From Candidatus Competibacteraceae bacterium (GTDB lineage: Bacteria > Pseudomonadota > Gammaproteobacteria > Competibacterales > Competibacteraceae), in the NCBI GenBank assembly GCA_003527885.1, contig DPWB01000343.1, forward strand, positions 1 through 12,673: DNA of 12,673 bases, in the 5' to 3' direction. The position numbers and the translations under genes were made by a program. Within the stretch, counting starts at the first letter, position 1, and every line of letters begins with the position of its first letter. The notes under the pieces were generated by a model. It searched no databases. It saw nothing but the letters and a program-made list of their open reading frames with translations, and was not told where the DNA came from. Shown one piece after another: positions 1-9,100 of the stretch.

Positions 1-803
1 CGGCGGGCTTCGGGGACTTGACCTCGCAGCAAATGACCGCGCGCGGCCTCAGTCCAATGGCGGGATGATCGCGGGTCGACGCGGCTGGTTTGCTCGCGGC
101 GCGCACGATCTTTGGCGAGATCGGGGTAGTAAAGCGACCATTGCACCGCATCGAGCGGATCGAGCAACACGGTTTTGCGCGGCGCTTCCCCGGCCTTCGC
201 CGTCGCCTGCTCGTTGGCGGCGACCATGACGCTGCCCTGGGGATTGTGGAATTCGACCACGCCGTCGAGCACGGCCAGCCGCGCCACCTGATCGGGGCCG
301 ACCGCGAGATTGAATTCCGTGCCCCGGATGGTGGCGACCACGGGCATGGATTGAATCTCCAGCGGCACCCCGTTGCTGCGAACCCAAATTTCACCTTTGA
401 ACACGCGCAAGATGTTCTGCATGGGGGTGTTTGCGGCCTGGGCCACGCCTTCCCGTGGCGCGATCTTCTTGAGTTCCAGCTCACAGTTGGCGTTGAGCTT
501 AATCTGGGAGCCGTTGGCCAGTTGCAGGGCGACCCGGCTGCCGTCGGCCGTCTTGAGCACAGCGCCGACCGCTAGTATTTCGCCGCTTTGGATCGGTTGC
601 CAGCGGCCTTCCCGCAGCACTTCGACACTGCCCAGCACGCTGACGATTTCCCCCGCATCTCCAGCGAGCACCGCGCGGAATGGGCCCAGCAGAACGCACA
701 GCAGTAAAACCCAAGCCCATCGCAAGAGATGCGCGCGCGCCATCGGTCGATAGCTTCGCGTCGTTTGCGCCGAGGCGGTTCTCCCCTGGAAATGAGCATT
801 CAT
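1..803 (-). CDS. Exported FecR-domain protein, probably with C-terminal TPRs (partial, runs off the left edge)
   Basis: The reading frame stays open from 803 to the window edge, giving 267 codons with no stop. Numbered from the Met at 803, residues 28-47 are hydrophobic (core WVLLLCVLLG) and end in AVLAGDA, a signal-peptide pattern. A FecR-type beta domain follows, with GEIVSVLGSVEVLREG, LKTADGSRVALQLANGSQIK, VFKGEIWVRSNG, VATIRGTEFNLAV and VLDGVVEFHNPQG. After it come LLDPLDAVQWSLYYPDL and LLRGQVPEAR, the latter looking like the start of TPR repeats. FecR domains of this type sit in the periplasm, often in large TPR scaffolds; this one has no sigma-factor partner in view, so it is unlikely to be a ferric-citrate regulator. 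I chose 803 because AAGGGG lies six bases upstream (810-815). An internal ATG at 743 would give a shorter, more typical signal-peptide n-region but has no good ribosome binding site. Confidence 0.85.
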   Translation of the reverse strand, partial: MNAHFQGRTASAQTTRSYRPMARAHLLRWAWVLLLCVLLGPFRAVLAGDAGEIVSVLGSVEVLREGRWQPIQSGEILAVGAVLKTADGSRVALQLANGSQIKLNANCELELKKIAPREGVAQAANTPMQNILRVFKGEIWVRSNGVPLEIQSMPVVATIRGTEFNLAVGPDQVARLAVLDGVVEFHNPQGSVMVAANEQATAKAGEAPRKTVLLDPLDAVQWSLYYPDLAKDRARREQTSRVDPRSSRHWTEAARGHLLRGQVPEAR

Positions 804-833
804 TCCTTGCCCCTTACAGTGTGAGCGCTTGGT

Positions 834-865
834 CGTTCTTCAAATAGTGTTATTGGAGAAGAACG
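834..865. repeat. Imperfect hairpin upstream of the FecR gene
   Basis: CGTTCTTC at 834-841 is the exact complement of GAAGAACG at 858-865. Inside, AATA (843-846) pairs with TATT (851-854) around a GTGT loop, leaving a small asymmetric internal loop. It sits about 30 bases upstream of the FecR start, where an operator or 5' leader structure would be expected. No U-tract follows on either strand, so it is unlikely to be an intrinsic terminator. Confidence 0.5.
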
Positions 866-948
866 AACGTGCTGGTGACCGAGATCGCGTCCTCGGTGAC
901 GGTTCGGGCGTCGGCTGATCTCCCGACAAATTAAGCTTAGCTCTTTTG

Positions 949-980
949 AATCAGAATACCGCTAGCGCGCCATTCTGATT
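949..980. repeat. Perfect 9-bp inverted repeat, 14-base spacer
   Basis: AATCAGAAT at 949-957 is perfectly complementary to ATTCTGATT at 972-980. The 14-base spacer contains the palindrome GCTAGC (961-966), which recurs at 1150-1155. No U-run follows on either strand, so a protein-binding or folded-RNA role is more likely than termination, but no function can be assigned. Confidence 0.5.
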
Positions 981-1142
981 TCCACAACAGGCCAAGCCAT
1001 TGCACTCATCGCTGCCGTAGCGAAGCCGACCACCTGCAAACAATTTAGCAAACTCGATGCCATGATCGGCTATATCCCACATATTACCTACCCCGATCTT
1101 TATAAGCCCGCCGTGAAGCGCTTTCAATATAACTTAAGTTAG

Positions 1143-1156
1143 AGCTAGTGCTAGCT
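1143..1156. repeat. 14-bp palindrome AGCTAG-TG-CTAGCT
   Basis: Two 6-bp arms flank a two-base centre. The 10-bp palindrome AACTTAAGTT lies just upstream at 1131-1140. Clustered palindromes of this size in a non-coding gap are compatible with dimeric regulator sites, but AT-rich DNA yields some by chance. Confidence 0.4.
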
Positions 1157-1159
1157 AAA

Positions 1160-1207
1160 GGTTTCAGAATGAAACGGAAACGAGTAAATGGAGTCGTTTT
1201 TGAAACC
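1160..1207 (-). repeat. Two nested inverted repeats downstream of the GH94 gene
   Basis: GGTTTCA (1160-1166) pairs with TGAAACC (1201-1207). Inside that, AAACGA (1178-1183) pairs with TCGTTT (1194-1199). The structure lies about 95 bases past the GH94 stop codon. Read on the minus strand it is followed by only a short T run (CCTTTAGC), so it could help end GH94 transcription but is not a textbook intrinsic terminator. Confidence 0.35.
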
Positions 1208-1299
1208 ATATAACTAAACGTTGTTCTGATGCTTTTGTTTCTGATTTGAGACCCACATCGGCTGACCGGTTCGATGGCTAAGGCGTTACTCGTTTGGCC

Positions 1300-4200
1300 C
1301 TATCGGGGCGGGGCAAGTGCGCCGGCCAGCGTTACCACCACCCCGTGACTGGCGCCATCCTGAACGATGGGGATGCAGGCCGCTCCGTATTCGATGAGGC
1401 CCTCTCGCCCGTCGATTTGTACCGCCGCCACCCGTTTCGCGTTCCGCTCGGGGTTGCGGACCTCGATCTCGTAAATGGCCTCACCGTCCGGCAACCGGTA
1501 ATGCAGGTGAAACCCCGGCCAATCATCGGGAATGCAGGGCCGCAACCGCAACGTCCGGCCCTCGTTCAACTCCAGGCCCAGAATGGATTCCAGCATCACC
1601 CGCAGCATCCAGCCCGCCGAGCCGGTATACCAGGTCCAACCGCCGCGCCCGACGTGCGGGGCCACGCCGTAGATGTCGGCGGCGACCACGAACGGCTCGA
1701 CCCGATAGTTGGCGACCTGTTCGGGCGTGCGGGCGCGGCTGATCGGGCTCAGCATTTCCAGCAGCCGCACCGCCTGATCGCGCCGGCCCAGTTCGGCCAG
1801 CGCCCGCACCACCCACAAGGCCGCATGGGTGTACTGGCCGCCGTTCTCGCGCACGCCGGCCACGTAGCCCTTGATATAACCGGGATCGTGCGGCGTGTTC
1901 TCGAACGGCGGCGCGAGCAATCGGATCAAACCGTCCTGCTCTGAAATCAGGTGCCGCTCGACCGCATCCAGCGCCGACTCGGCGCGCTCCCAGGGCGCGG
2001 CCTTGGATAGCACCGCCCAGGCTTGCGCCAGCGCGTCGATCCGGCATTCGTCGCTGGCGGCGGAACCCAACACCGCCCCGTCGTCGTACCATGCCCGCCG
2101 GTACCATGCGCCATCCCAGGCGTGCTCGTTGAGCGCGGTGGCCAAGTGCGTGCGGAACGCCGCATAGCGTCGCGCCCGGTTGAAATCGCCGTGCTGGCCG
2201 CACACCGGAATGAAATCGCCGAGGATCGCGTACAGAAAAAATCCCATCCAAACGCTTTCGCCCCGGCCCTCGCGACCGACCCGATTCATCCCGTCGTTCC
2301 AGTCGCCCGTTCCCATCAACGGCAGGCCGTGAGCGCCTTGGGTCAACGAACGGTCCAAAGCCCGGCAGCAGTGTTGGTACAGATCGGCGGTTTCACCGGA
2401 ATCTTCCGGCCGCAGAAACGCTTCGTCCTCGCCGGGTTCGAGCAACCGCGCCGTCAGAAAGCGCGCCGGCTCGCCGAACAGGCTCCAATCGCCGGTGGCG
2501 CGGGCGTAGAAGGAGGCCAGCCACGGCAGCCACAGAAGATCGTCGCTGAAGCGGGTGCGGATGCCGCAATCGCTGGGAGGGTGCCACCAATGCAGCACGT
2601 CGCCCTCCCGGAATTGATGCGCCGCATTCAGCAACAGTTGCTGGCGGATCAGTTCGGGGTCGTGATAGAGCAGCGCGGCGGCGTCCTGCAACTGATCGCG
2701 AAAACCGAACGCGCCGCCCGACTGGTAAAACGCCGACCGGCCCCAAAGCCGGCAGGCCAGGGTTTGATAGGCCAGCCAGCCGTTTGCCATCAGATCGAGC
2801 GCCGGGACGGGCGTCTGAATTTGCACCCCGGCCAGCCAGTCGCGCCAGAAGGTTTTTACCTCGGCCAGGGCCTCAAGCGCGGCGCCGGCCGTGCGGTAAC
2901 GGTCGATCAGGTCGCCGGCGTGCTCCCGGTGGTCGGCTTCGCCCAGCAGAACAACGTGTTCGAGCGTCGCGCCGGGCTCCAAGCGGAGGGTCGCTTGCAG
3001 CGCGAAGCACGGGTCGAGGTCCGCACCCACGCGACCATCCAGCGTCTCGGCGCGCCAGAGCGCCGCCGGTCGGCCGGGATTGCCGTGTCGCCCCAGAAAC
3101 GAGGCGCGGTCTCCGGTGACGTGAAGGGGAAGATCGGTTTGGCTTGAGGCGGCGAAGGCGATGCGACCGGCAAAGTCCCGGTTTTGATTTTCGGCCAGCA
3201 GCGCGCCGGTCACCGGGTCTTGAGCGATGGTCAGCGTGGCCGCGTAATCGGTCGGCAGCACGCCCAACACCAGACGGTAATAGGCAAAGAGCGACAGTTC
3301 GCGCGGTCGGTCGCTGCGGTTGCGCAAGCGGATCAGGGTCAGCTTGACCGGGTCTTGGCGCGGCGCAAACAGGTAGACCTCTTGTTCCAGCTCGCGGCTG
3401 ACTTGCCGGTAGCGGCTGTAGCCGAAACCGTGACGGACCTCGTAGGCCACCGGCTGGGGAATCGGTCCGGGTTGCAAGGACCAGACCGCGCCGCTGTCCT
3501 CGTCGCGCAAATACAGCGCCTCGCCGTGCGGGTCGAGCACCGGGTCGTTGTACCAAGGCGTCAGGCGGTTTTCGCGGCTGTTCTGGCTCCAGGTGTAGCC
3601 GGCGCCGGTCTCGCTGGCGAGAAAGCCGAAACGGGGATTGGCGATGACGTTGGTCCAGGGTTGCGGCGGCAAGCGTAACCGGCCGTTGGCGTCCGGCCGA
3701 ATGCGGATGACGTATTCGCGACCATCGGCGCTGAAGCCGCCGCAGCCATTCCAAAATTGCAGCGCTTCGGCGTCCGGCAGCGCCGCGGTCGGGCCGCCCC
3801 CCAAATCGCTCTCACTCAGAGATTCTGATGGGGGTCGGTCGGTTGACGAGAGAGCGGGGGCGCGGGAATCGGCCGTCACCGCCTGAAACGCGGTCTCCAC
3901 CGCGGCCGTCTCGGCATAGCGCGCCGCCAGCGTTAGAGCGCCTTCCCGATCCGCTGCCGCGCCCAGCAGAAAGGTCAGTCGGGCCTCGCCGCCCGCCGCC
4001 AACAGCACGGTGTGGCGCAGGCTGGCAATCGGGTCCAGCACGTTGCCGACCGTGCCCGACAGCGGGTCGGAGACCGCCAGGGCGCGCGGCGCGGCCAGCG
4101 TGTAACCCCGGCCGATGAACCGGGCGCGGTCGGTTTCATACTGTGGGGCCGGGCTGGCGCAGTCGTGACCGGCCAACGCGTGCACCAGCCAGCAGGCGGG

Positions 4201-4737
4201 CTCGTCGGGCGCGCGCGGCCGCCGCCGCGCCAGCAGCGCCCGCGTCGCCGCCACCCACTCGGTTTGAATGAAGATTTTGGAGAAGGCCGGATGGGCGGCG
4301 TCGGCCGGTGGCGCGTTCAGGACGATTTCGGCGTAGCTGGTCAACTCGATGCGCCGGGGTCGGCCGCTGAGATCGCGTAGCGTCACCCGCCGCAATTCCA
4401 GATCGTGTTGCGCGGGAACGCAAATCTCCAGGCGGGCTTCGATGCCCTCATCCCGGCGCGCCAGCTCGATCAGCCCCGCGCCGAGCCGGCTGCCCGAGGC
4501 TGTCGGCGCTTTGAGAGACGGCTGGCCCATCGACCAGAACAGCCCGCTGTCCAGGTCGCGCAGATACAGGAAAAAGCCGTCCCCATCCTCGGTCGGATCG
4601 GCGTTCCAACGGGTCAGCGCCAGCTCGCCCCACGCGGAATAGCCGGTGCCGGCCGTGGTCAGAAAGGTCGTATAACGGCCATTGCTGAGCGAGTGGCCCT
4701 CGGGAGGGCGAGCGTGCGGGAACAAAGCGGCGGACAT
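1300..4737 (-). CDS. Stand-alone GH94 (glycosyltransferase-36 type) protein, candidate beta-1,2-glucan phosphorylase
   Basis: This 1145-residue protein matches, from memory of the family, the C-terminal portion of cyclic beta-1,2-glucan synthase (NdvB/ChvB). It lacks the membrane segments and GT84 domain of those roughly 2800-residue enzymes. Two related beta-sandwich modules are visible: residues 16-290 (SNGRYTTFLTTAGTGYSAWG, LYLRDLDSGLFWS) and 365-630 (ETGAGYTWSQNSREN, LYLRDEDSGAVWS), joined by a Ser/Pro/Gly-rich linker at about 290-322. The (alpha/alpha)6 catalytic domain follows, with GTGDWNDGMNRVG at 809-821 (the DWNDG Asp is the expected general acid) and GYIKGYVAGVRENGGQYTHA at 953-972. 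No signal peptide is seen, so it is predicted cytosolic. GH94 enzymes cleave or extend beta-glucosides using phosphate and glucose 1-phosphate. Its length fits stand-alone 1,2-beta-oligoglucan phosphorylases, but cellodextrin-type or chain-length-control roles remain possible. The start at 4737 is preceded by AAGGAAAAGAG; an upstream ATG at 4839 has no such support. Confidence 0.88.
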   Translation of the reverse strand: MSAALFPHARPPEGHSLSNGRYTTFLTTAGTGYSAWGELALTRWNADPTEDGDGFFLYLRDLDSGLFWSMGQPSLKAPTASGSRLGAGLIELARRDEGIEARLEICVPAQHDLELRRVTLRDLSGRPRRIELTSYAEIVLNAPPADAAHPAFSKIFIQTEWVAATRALLARRRPRAPDEPACWLVHALAGHDCASPAPQYETDRARFIGRGYTLAAPRALAVSDPLSGTVGNVLDPIASLRHTVLLAAGGEARLTFLLGAAADREGALTLAARYAETAAVETAFQAVTADSRAPALSSTDRPPSESLSESDLGGGPTAALPDAEALQFWNGCGGFSADGREYVIRIRPDANGRLRLPPQPWTNVIANPRFGFLASETGAGYTWSQNSRENRLTPWYNDPVLDPHGEALYLRDEDSGAVWSLQPGPIPQPVAYEVRHGFGYSRYRQVSRELEQEVYLFAPRQDPVKLTLIRLRNRSDRPRELSLFAYYRLVLGVLPTDYAATLTIAQDPVTGALLAENQNRDFAGRIAFAASSQTDLPLHVTGDRASFLGRHGNPGRPAALWRAETLDGRVGADLDPCFALQATLRLEPGATLEHVVLLGEADHREHAGDLIDRYRTAGAALEALAEVKTFWRDWLAGVQIQTPVPALDLMANGWLAYQTLACRLWGRSAFYQSGGAFGFRDQLQDAAALLYHDPELIRQQLLLNAAHQFREGDVLHWWHPPSDCGIRTRFSDDLLWLPWLASFYARATGDWSLFGEPARFLTARLLEPGEDEAFLRPEDSGETADLYQHCCRALDRSLTQGAHGLPLMGTGDWNDGMNRVGREGRGESVWMGFFLYAILGDFIPVCGQHGDFNRARRYAAFRTHLATALNEHAWDGAWYRRAWYDDGAVLGSAASDECRIDALAQAWAVLSKAAPWERAESALDAVERHLISEQDGLIRLLAPPFENTPHDPGYIKGYVAGVRENGGQYTHAALWVVRALAELGRRDQAVRLLEMLSPISRARTPEQVANYRVEPFVVAADIYGVAPHVGRGGWTWYTGSAGWMLRVMLESILGLELNEGRTLRLRPCIPDDWPGFHLHYRLPDGEAIYEIEVRNPERNAKRVAAVQIDGREGLIEYGAACIPIVQDGASHGVVVTLAGALAPPR

Positions 4738-4769
4738 GAACTCTTTTCCTTTGGCTTGGTCGCGGGCAT

Positions 4770-4787
4770 CATGAAGTTTAGTATTAG
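4770..4787. promoter_or_regulatory. Shared upstream element, copy 1
   Basis: CATGAAGTTTAGTATTAG lies in the 164-base divergent region between the GH94 gene (33 bases to its start) and the protease gene (about 115 bases to its start). It matches the element at 9639-9655 at all but one substitution and one single-base indel. Read on the plus strand, TAGTAT with TTGGTC 17 bases upstream resembles a weak sigma-70 promoter for the protease. It could instead be a regulator site. Confidence 0.4.
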
Positions 4788-4901
4788 TTCGGCAGTCGCG
4801 TTCGGCGCTCGGTTGATTTGCGCGCGATGGCGCCCGCAAGCCGCGATGACTGATCGGGTTGTTTCGAGATGGTTTTTTACAAGAAAGCTATAAGGAGCGT
4901 T

Positions 4902-6122
4902 ATGAAAGCACGACCGATGATGATGGGAATGGCCTTGTCGTTCGTCGCCACGCTGGCCGTGGCCGGAGACGACGGCGTGCGGGGCGCTTCCGGGCAAGGA
5001 CCAGTAACCGGTTCCGAAGATCGTCCGGCCGTCCCGGCGGTGAAGAATCTGAATTCCCGGCCCGGTTATTGGACGCCCGAGCGCTATCGCAACGCGCGGC
5101 CCATGCCGTTGCCCACCGGTGACGATGCGCTCCCTCAAGCGATGCCGGACGAAGCGCCCGGCGGCCGGAGCGAGCCGCTGCCTTCAGCGGGCGAATCCCG
5201 GTCCGGCCAACCTCCGCTGCTGGACGCGCCCGAGCGGGAACCTTTGGAAAAGCGTTTGTACCTTCCCGATGAAAGCCGCTCCGATAACACGGGGCCGGAT
5301 GCGGTCGCGCCAACCCAGCAACGGGCTAAAACTGCCGCGATCCCGCTCGATGTGGGCGTCGGGCGCGCTTATTTCAGCAGCCAGACGCTAGTGCCGGTGG
5401 CGGCGGACCGCGAATACCCTTACGCCGCTATCGGCCAGTTGTTTTTCACGGTTCCCGGCGAGGGGGATTTTGCCTGTTCCGGCGCGGTCGTCGCCCCTCG
5501 CTTGGTGCTGACGGCCGGGCATTGCGTGCATTCGGGCGCTAACGGCGAGCAAGGCTGGTTCGCCAATTTGGAGTTCGTGCCCGCCTATCGCGACGGAGTC
5601 GCGCCATTTTCCACCTGGAAAGCCTCGGCGGCGTTCGTGACGGACCCCTGGTACAACGGCAAAGGCAACGTGCCCAACAGCGCGGACTACGCGTTGCTCG
5701 AAATGGACGATCAACTGGTGGGCGGCGTTTCTCGGCGAATCGGTGAAGTCGTCGGTTTTTTGGGGTACCAGACCAACAGTCTCTACCCCAATCACGCCCA
5801 TCTCATCGGCTATCCGTCCGCCTTTGACAGCGGCGAAAGAATGCACCAAGTCACCGCACAAAGTTACCGTAGAGAAAGAAAGTACAATACCGTCACCTAC
5901 GGTTCCGATATGAACGAAGGCTCCAGCGGCGGGCCTTGGGTCATCAATTTTGGGCCGGCCGCCACCGGCCAGACCGGCGCCGACGATCCCGCGCGCAACC
6001 GGATTATCGGCGTGACCTCCTACGGCTTTCAAACCACCGAACTGCAAGGCAGTTCGACGCTCGACGGCAATTTTAGCTCGCTGCTGAACAAAGGGTGCGC
6101 CCGGCGCGAAGGGAATTGCTAG
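4902..6122 (+). CDS. Exported S1-family (V8/trypsin-like) serine protease
   Basis: The 406-residue protein starts at the ATG at 4902, preceded by AAGGAG (4892-4897) four bases away; an in-frame ATG at 4869 lacks this. Residues 1-22 form a signal peptide (ALSFVATLAVAG). A long, Pro-rich, disordered-looking segment follows to about 165 and contains YWTPERYRNARPMPLP, a motif I associate with the N-terminal region of bacterial V8-like peptidases. The catalytic domain carries a full triad: His207 in LTAGHC, Asp262 in ADYALLEM and Ser342 in EGSSGGPW. Cys192 and Cys208 are placed to form the usual disulfide near the histidine. It should be exported and may need removal of the N-terminal segment for activity. 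Its substrate cannot be read from the sequence. It is divergent from the GH94 gene and convergent with the discoidin/glycosidase-like gene. Confidence 0.9.
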   Translation: MKARPMMMGMALSFVATLAVAGDDGVRGASGQGPVTGSEDRPAVPAVKNLNSRPGYWTPERYRNARPMPLPTGDDALPQAMPDEAPGGRSEPLPSAGESRSGQPPLLDAPEREPLEKRLYLPDESRSDNTGPDAVAPTQQRAKTAAIPLDVGVGRAYFSSQTLVPVAADREYPYAAIGQLFFTVPGEGDFACSGAVVAPRLVLTAGHCVHSGANGEQGWFANLEFVPAYRDGVAPFSTWKASAAFVTDPWYNGKGNVPNSADYALLEMDDQLVGGVSRRIGEVVGFLGYQTNSLYPNHAHLIGYPSAFDSGERMHQVTAQSYRRERKYNTVTYGSDMNEGSSGGPWVINFGPAATGQTGADDPARNRIIGVTSYGFQTTELQGSSTLDGNFSSLLNKGCARREGNC

Positions 6123-6132
6123 CGCAGTTTCG

Positions 6133-6160
6133 GGGCCGTGCGCCTCCGTGCGCCCGGCCC
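6133..6160. terminator. Hairpin between two convergent genes
   Basis: GGGCCG (6133-6138) pairs with CGGCCC (6155-6160). After one mismatch, GCGC (6140-6143) pairs with GCGC (6150-6153) around a six-base loop. It fills most of the 40 bases between the protease stop and the stop of the minus-strand gene, so it probably serves both. There is no U-tract. Confidence 0.55.
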
Positions 6161-6162
6161 GG

Positions 6163-9100
6163 TCAGGGAGCGGCCGTCGCCTTCGCGCCGTAGTACAACT
6201 CGACTTCGGCTGGAAATTGATCCACGGTCGCGGTCGTTTCGGTGAAGGTCTCCACCGTGCGGTTGTTGACTTTCACGCCGTGCAGGGGTCGGTCGAGCGG
6301 CGAAGACAGGATGATGCGGCCCGGCGGCACGGTGATATCGCCCGACAGTTGCACCCGCAAGCGGTCGGGGCCAGCCATCGCCATCCGATAATTGAGGGTG
6401 CCGTGCCAGGTGGGCATCCGTTTGACCGTGACCCCTTCCGGGCTGATCGCCCAGGCGGCGGGGATGCCGGCCCCGATCACCAGAGCTTGATCGGCTTCGC
6501 GCTCGTAAACGAACAAGCTGCGCGCCGCCCGGATAAAATCGGAACCGACCCAGGTGTGCGGCATGTCGCCGATGAAGCGCGGCGCCTTGGGATCGTGCCA
6601 GACCACTTCCGCCCAATGGTTCCAGGCCGCCGGCCGCTGGCCCTCCAGGAAGAATGCCAGCGCTTCCTGCGCCTTGTCGCGGAACCCCAACCGGACCAAG
6701 GTGCCGACAGTGCGCAGTTCGTAGGGGGTATAGGCCTGCCAGTCGTCCGCGCCGTCGCGCCGGCGGCGGAACAGGTCGAAATAGCGTTCGAAGGTTCGGT
6801 CCAGCGCCGGCTGCGGCAAGCGGCCCAGCTCGCCGCCCGGATCGACCGCGACGGTGGTCGAGGTGGGATCGAAGTCGCCCAGTTCGACCGCGCCGGGAAT
6901 GAAATCGATCTGGTGGTTTTTCAGGGTGGCGCGGATCGAGGCGTACAAATCCTTGCGGAAGGCGTCGCGCAGCGCCGCGAAGCGTTGCGCCGGCTCGTCC
7001 TCGCCCAGGATGACCGCCATGGCGGCGGCGTCCTTCAGGCCACGCAGGATGAAAAAGTTGTCCCAATAGGAATGGCGCGGGTGGCTGGAGTAGCCTTCGT
7101 GGCTGATGGACTCCGGCACCAACCCCCAATAAGGGACGCTCGCCGGGTCGGTGCGGTACTGATCCGTCAACCGCTGCTGGCGCAAGGAATCGATGTAGCC
7201 GACCGCCTTGACCACGAAAGGCCACATTTCGCGCAGGAAGCCGACATCGCGGGTGTAGCGGTAATACTCCATGATCGCGTAGATCAACTGGCCGTGGCTG
7301 TCGTGCTCGGGGACCGGATCGGCGCCGCGCTGGTCCACGCAGCAGGGCACTTTGCCGTCGGGCTGTTGGTAGGGCGTGAACCACAGCAGAAATTGCCGGA
7401 CTTCGTCGGTGTAGCCCATGCCCAGCAGCGCCGCCGAGGTCAACGCGCCGTCGCGGATCCAGGAACGGGCGTAGGTCCGCGAACCGGGTTGGATCGCCGG
7501 GCCGTTGCGGTTGATCAGGATATAGGCCAGATTGCTTTTGATGGCATCGGCCAGTTTTTGGGCGGCGGGCGGCAGTTCCAGCTTGACCCGATCCAGGCGC
7601 GCTTCCCAATCGCTTCGGGCCTGTTCCAGCAATTGGGTTTCCAGGGCGGCGGCATCGGCGTCGGTAGGCGGTAGCGCGCCGCCGGTTTGAACGCCGTGAA
7701 AGGGGACGCGCAAAAACACCTCGCGCGCCGCGCCCGGTTCGATGTTCCAGCCGTATTCCAGCACCCCGGAGGCATAGCCGAACGGGTCTTCGGTTGCGGT
7801 CCGCTCGGGCAAGCGATCCGCCAGCAGAAAATCGGCGAGCGAGCCTTGGTCGAAGGCGGCGGCGCCGAACCGGTCAGGGGCCGTCAAGACCAGCACCGCC
7901 TTGGCGCGGTCGTTGACCCAAACCGCGCGGTCGGCATATTCCAGCCGCCGGATCGGTGAGATGCCGCCGGTCATGTTCAGCGATTGCCAGGGGGGGTTGA
8001 CCTGGAACGGCCGCACGGTCAGGAACAGGCTCAGATGGCGGTTTCGATCGCTGCGGTTCTCGATCCGATAACGGGCGTGCAAGTCCGACTGGCCGGGCTT
8101 GCCGTTGGCGAATGCCGTGATGGTGAGGCCGATCTGGTCGTGTTCCCAGCGCACGGTGGGGATGGGGAGGTAGCCGCCGCTCAGTTCCTGCACGGCGTTC
8201 ACGTCGGCCCAGGTGAGCAGCCGGCCGTCGGCCAACACGAACGGCTCGATGCTGAAGCCGCCTTTGTCGACCTCCAACGCGCCGTCCTGGCTCATCAGCG
8301 CTTCCTTGCTGTCGCCGCTGACGCCGAGCACCGTCCAGTAGGACTGCTCGCCTTGAAAATAGCGGGGATAAAGGCCGCGCCGGGTGTCGCGGGCCACGGC
8401 TTCAAAGAAATTGTTGAGCGAGGTGGAAAATTCGTAGGATTGCACCTGGATGCGTTGGACGCCGTAGCCGCGGCCCCGGCTGCTGCGTTGCAGGTTCAGC
8501 CGCAGATAGCGCGATTCGGCGTCGGGCAGATACAGGTAATCCCGCCGTCCGTTGCCGTCGCGCACGGTGTAGATGGGCCACCAGCTATCGCCGTCGTCGG
8601 AGGCTTGGACCTGATAGTCGAGCGCGTAATCCTCCGGGTGCCAGTCGATGACCAGACCGCCGTATTCGCGTGAGGTCAGAAAATCCAACTGCAACCATTG
8701 ATCTTCGGCCAGCGCGCCGCTGCGCCAACCGTCGGTGATCTGGTCGGGTTCCAGAATGCCCTGCGCCGGGTGACCCTCGGCGGTCGTCGAGGCGCTGATC
8801 TTGGGGTTTTTAATGTAAGCTCGCGCGGGTTCGCGTTCTTCCAGGGACAGCGAGTCGATCCACACCGAACCTTTTTTACCGAGCGCGTTCGGCACGATAG
8901 CCAACTCGATGGCCGTCGCTTCTTCCAGGGCGCCGCCCGGACCCCACGCCAGATTGAGGTGGCGCTTCTTGACGGTCAGGGGTTGCCAGTCGCCGGCAAA
9001 GGTCTGTTCGCGTTGCTTGTACCACCAGACGTTTTGTTGCGGGTCCACCAGCTTGAATTCAAAATCCACGGGTGGCGTTTCGCCCCGTATGAAGGCGTGG

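Larger units (their letters stand above)
804..1299. other. Gene-free gap, AT-richer than its flanks, with inverted repeats
   Basis: About 500 bases separate the end of the GH94 gene from the start of the FecR gene, both on the minus strand. I find no convincing coding frame, tRNA or ribosome binding site except the one for the FecR gene at 810-815. Positions 900-1250 are visibly AT-richer than the surrounding genes and contain several perfect short inverted repeats, listed separately. The gap must hold the transcription end of the GH94 gene and the promoter of the FecR gene, but I cannot point to a clear -35/-10 pair. Confidence 0.7.

Noticed and set aside
90..575. 161-codon open frame on the plus strand at the left edge
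   Set aside because: It opposes the FecR-domain frame, which has a signal peptide and family motifs; the composition is that of a shadow frame.
1..803. FecR as a ferric-citrate anti-sigma regulator
   Set aside because: No FecI-type sigma factor or TonB receptor is adjacent, and the sequence after the FecR domain looks TPR-like, fitting a periplasmic scaffold instead.
1261..1300. Possible tRNA because of a GGTTCGATGG segment
   Set aside because: No acceptor, D or anticodon stems could be fitted around it.
2023..3147. 374-codon open frame on the plus strand inside the GH94 gene
   Set aside because: Antisense shadow of a gene with clear GH94 motifs; no recognisable domain and no start signal.
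6148..7674. 508-codon open frame on the plus strand
   Set aside because: It is fully antisense to the 3' part of the discoidin/glycosidase-like gene, has no ribosome binding site and encodes low-complexity sequence typical of the mirror frame of a GC-rich gene.
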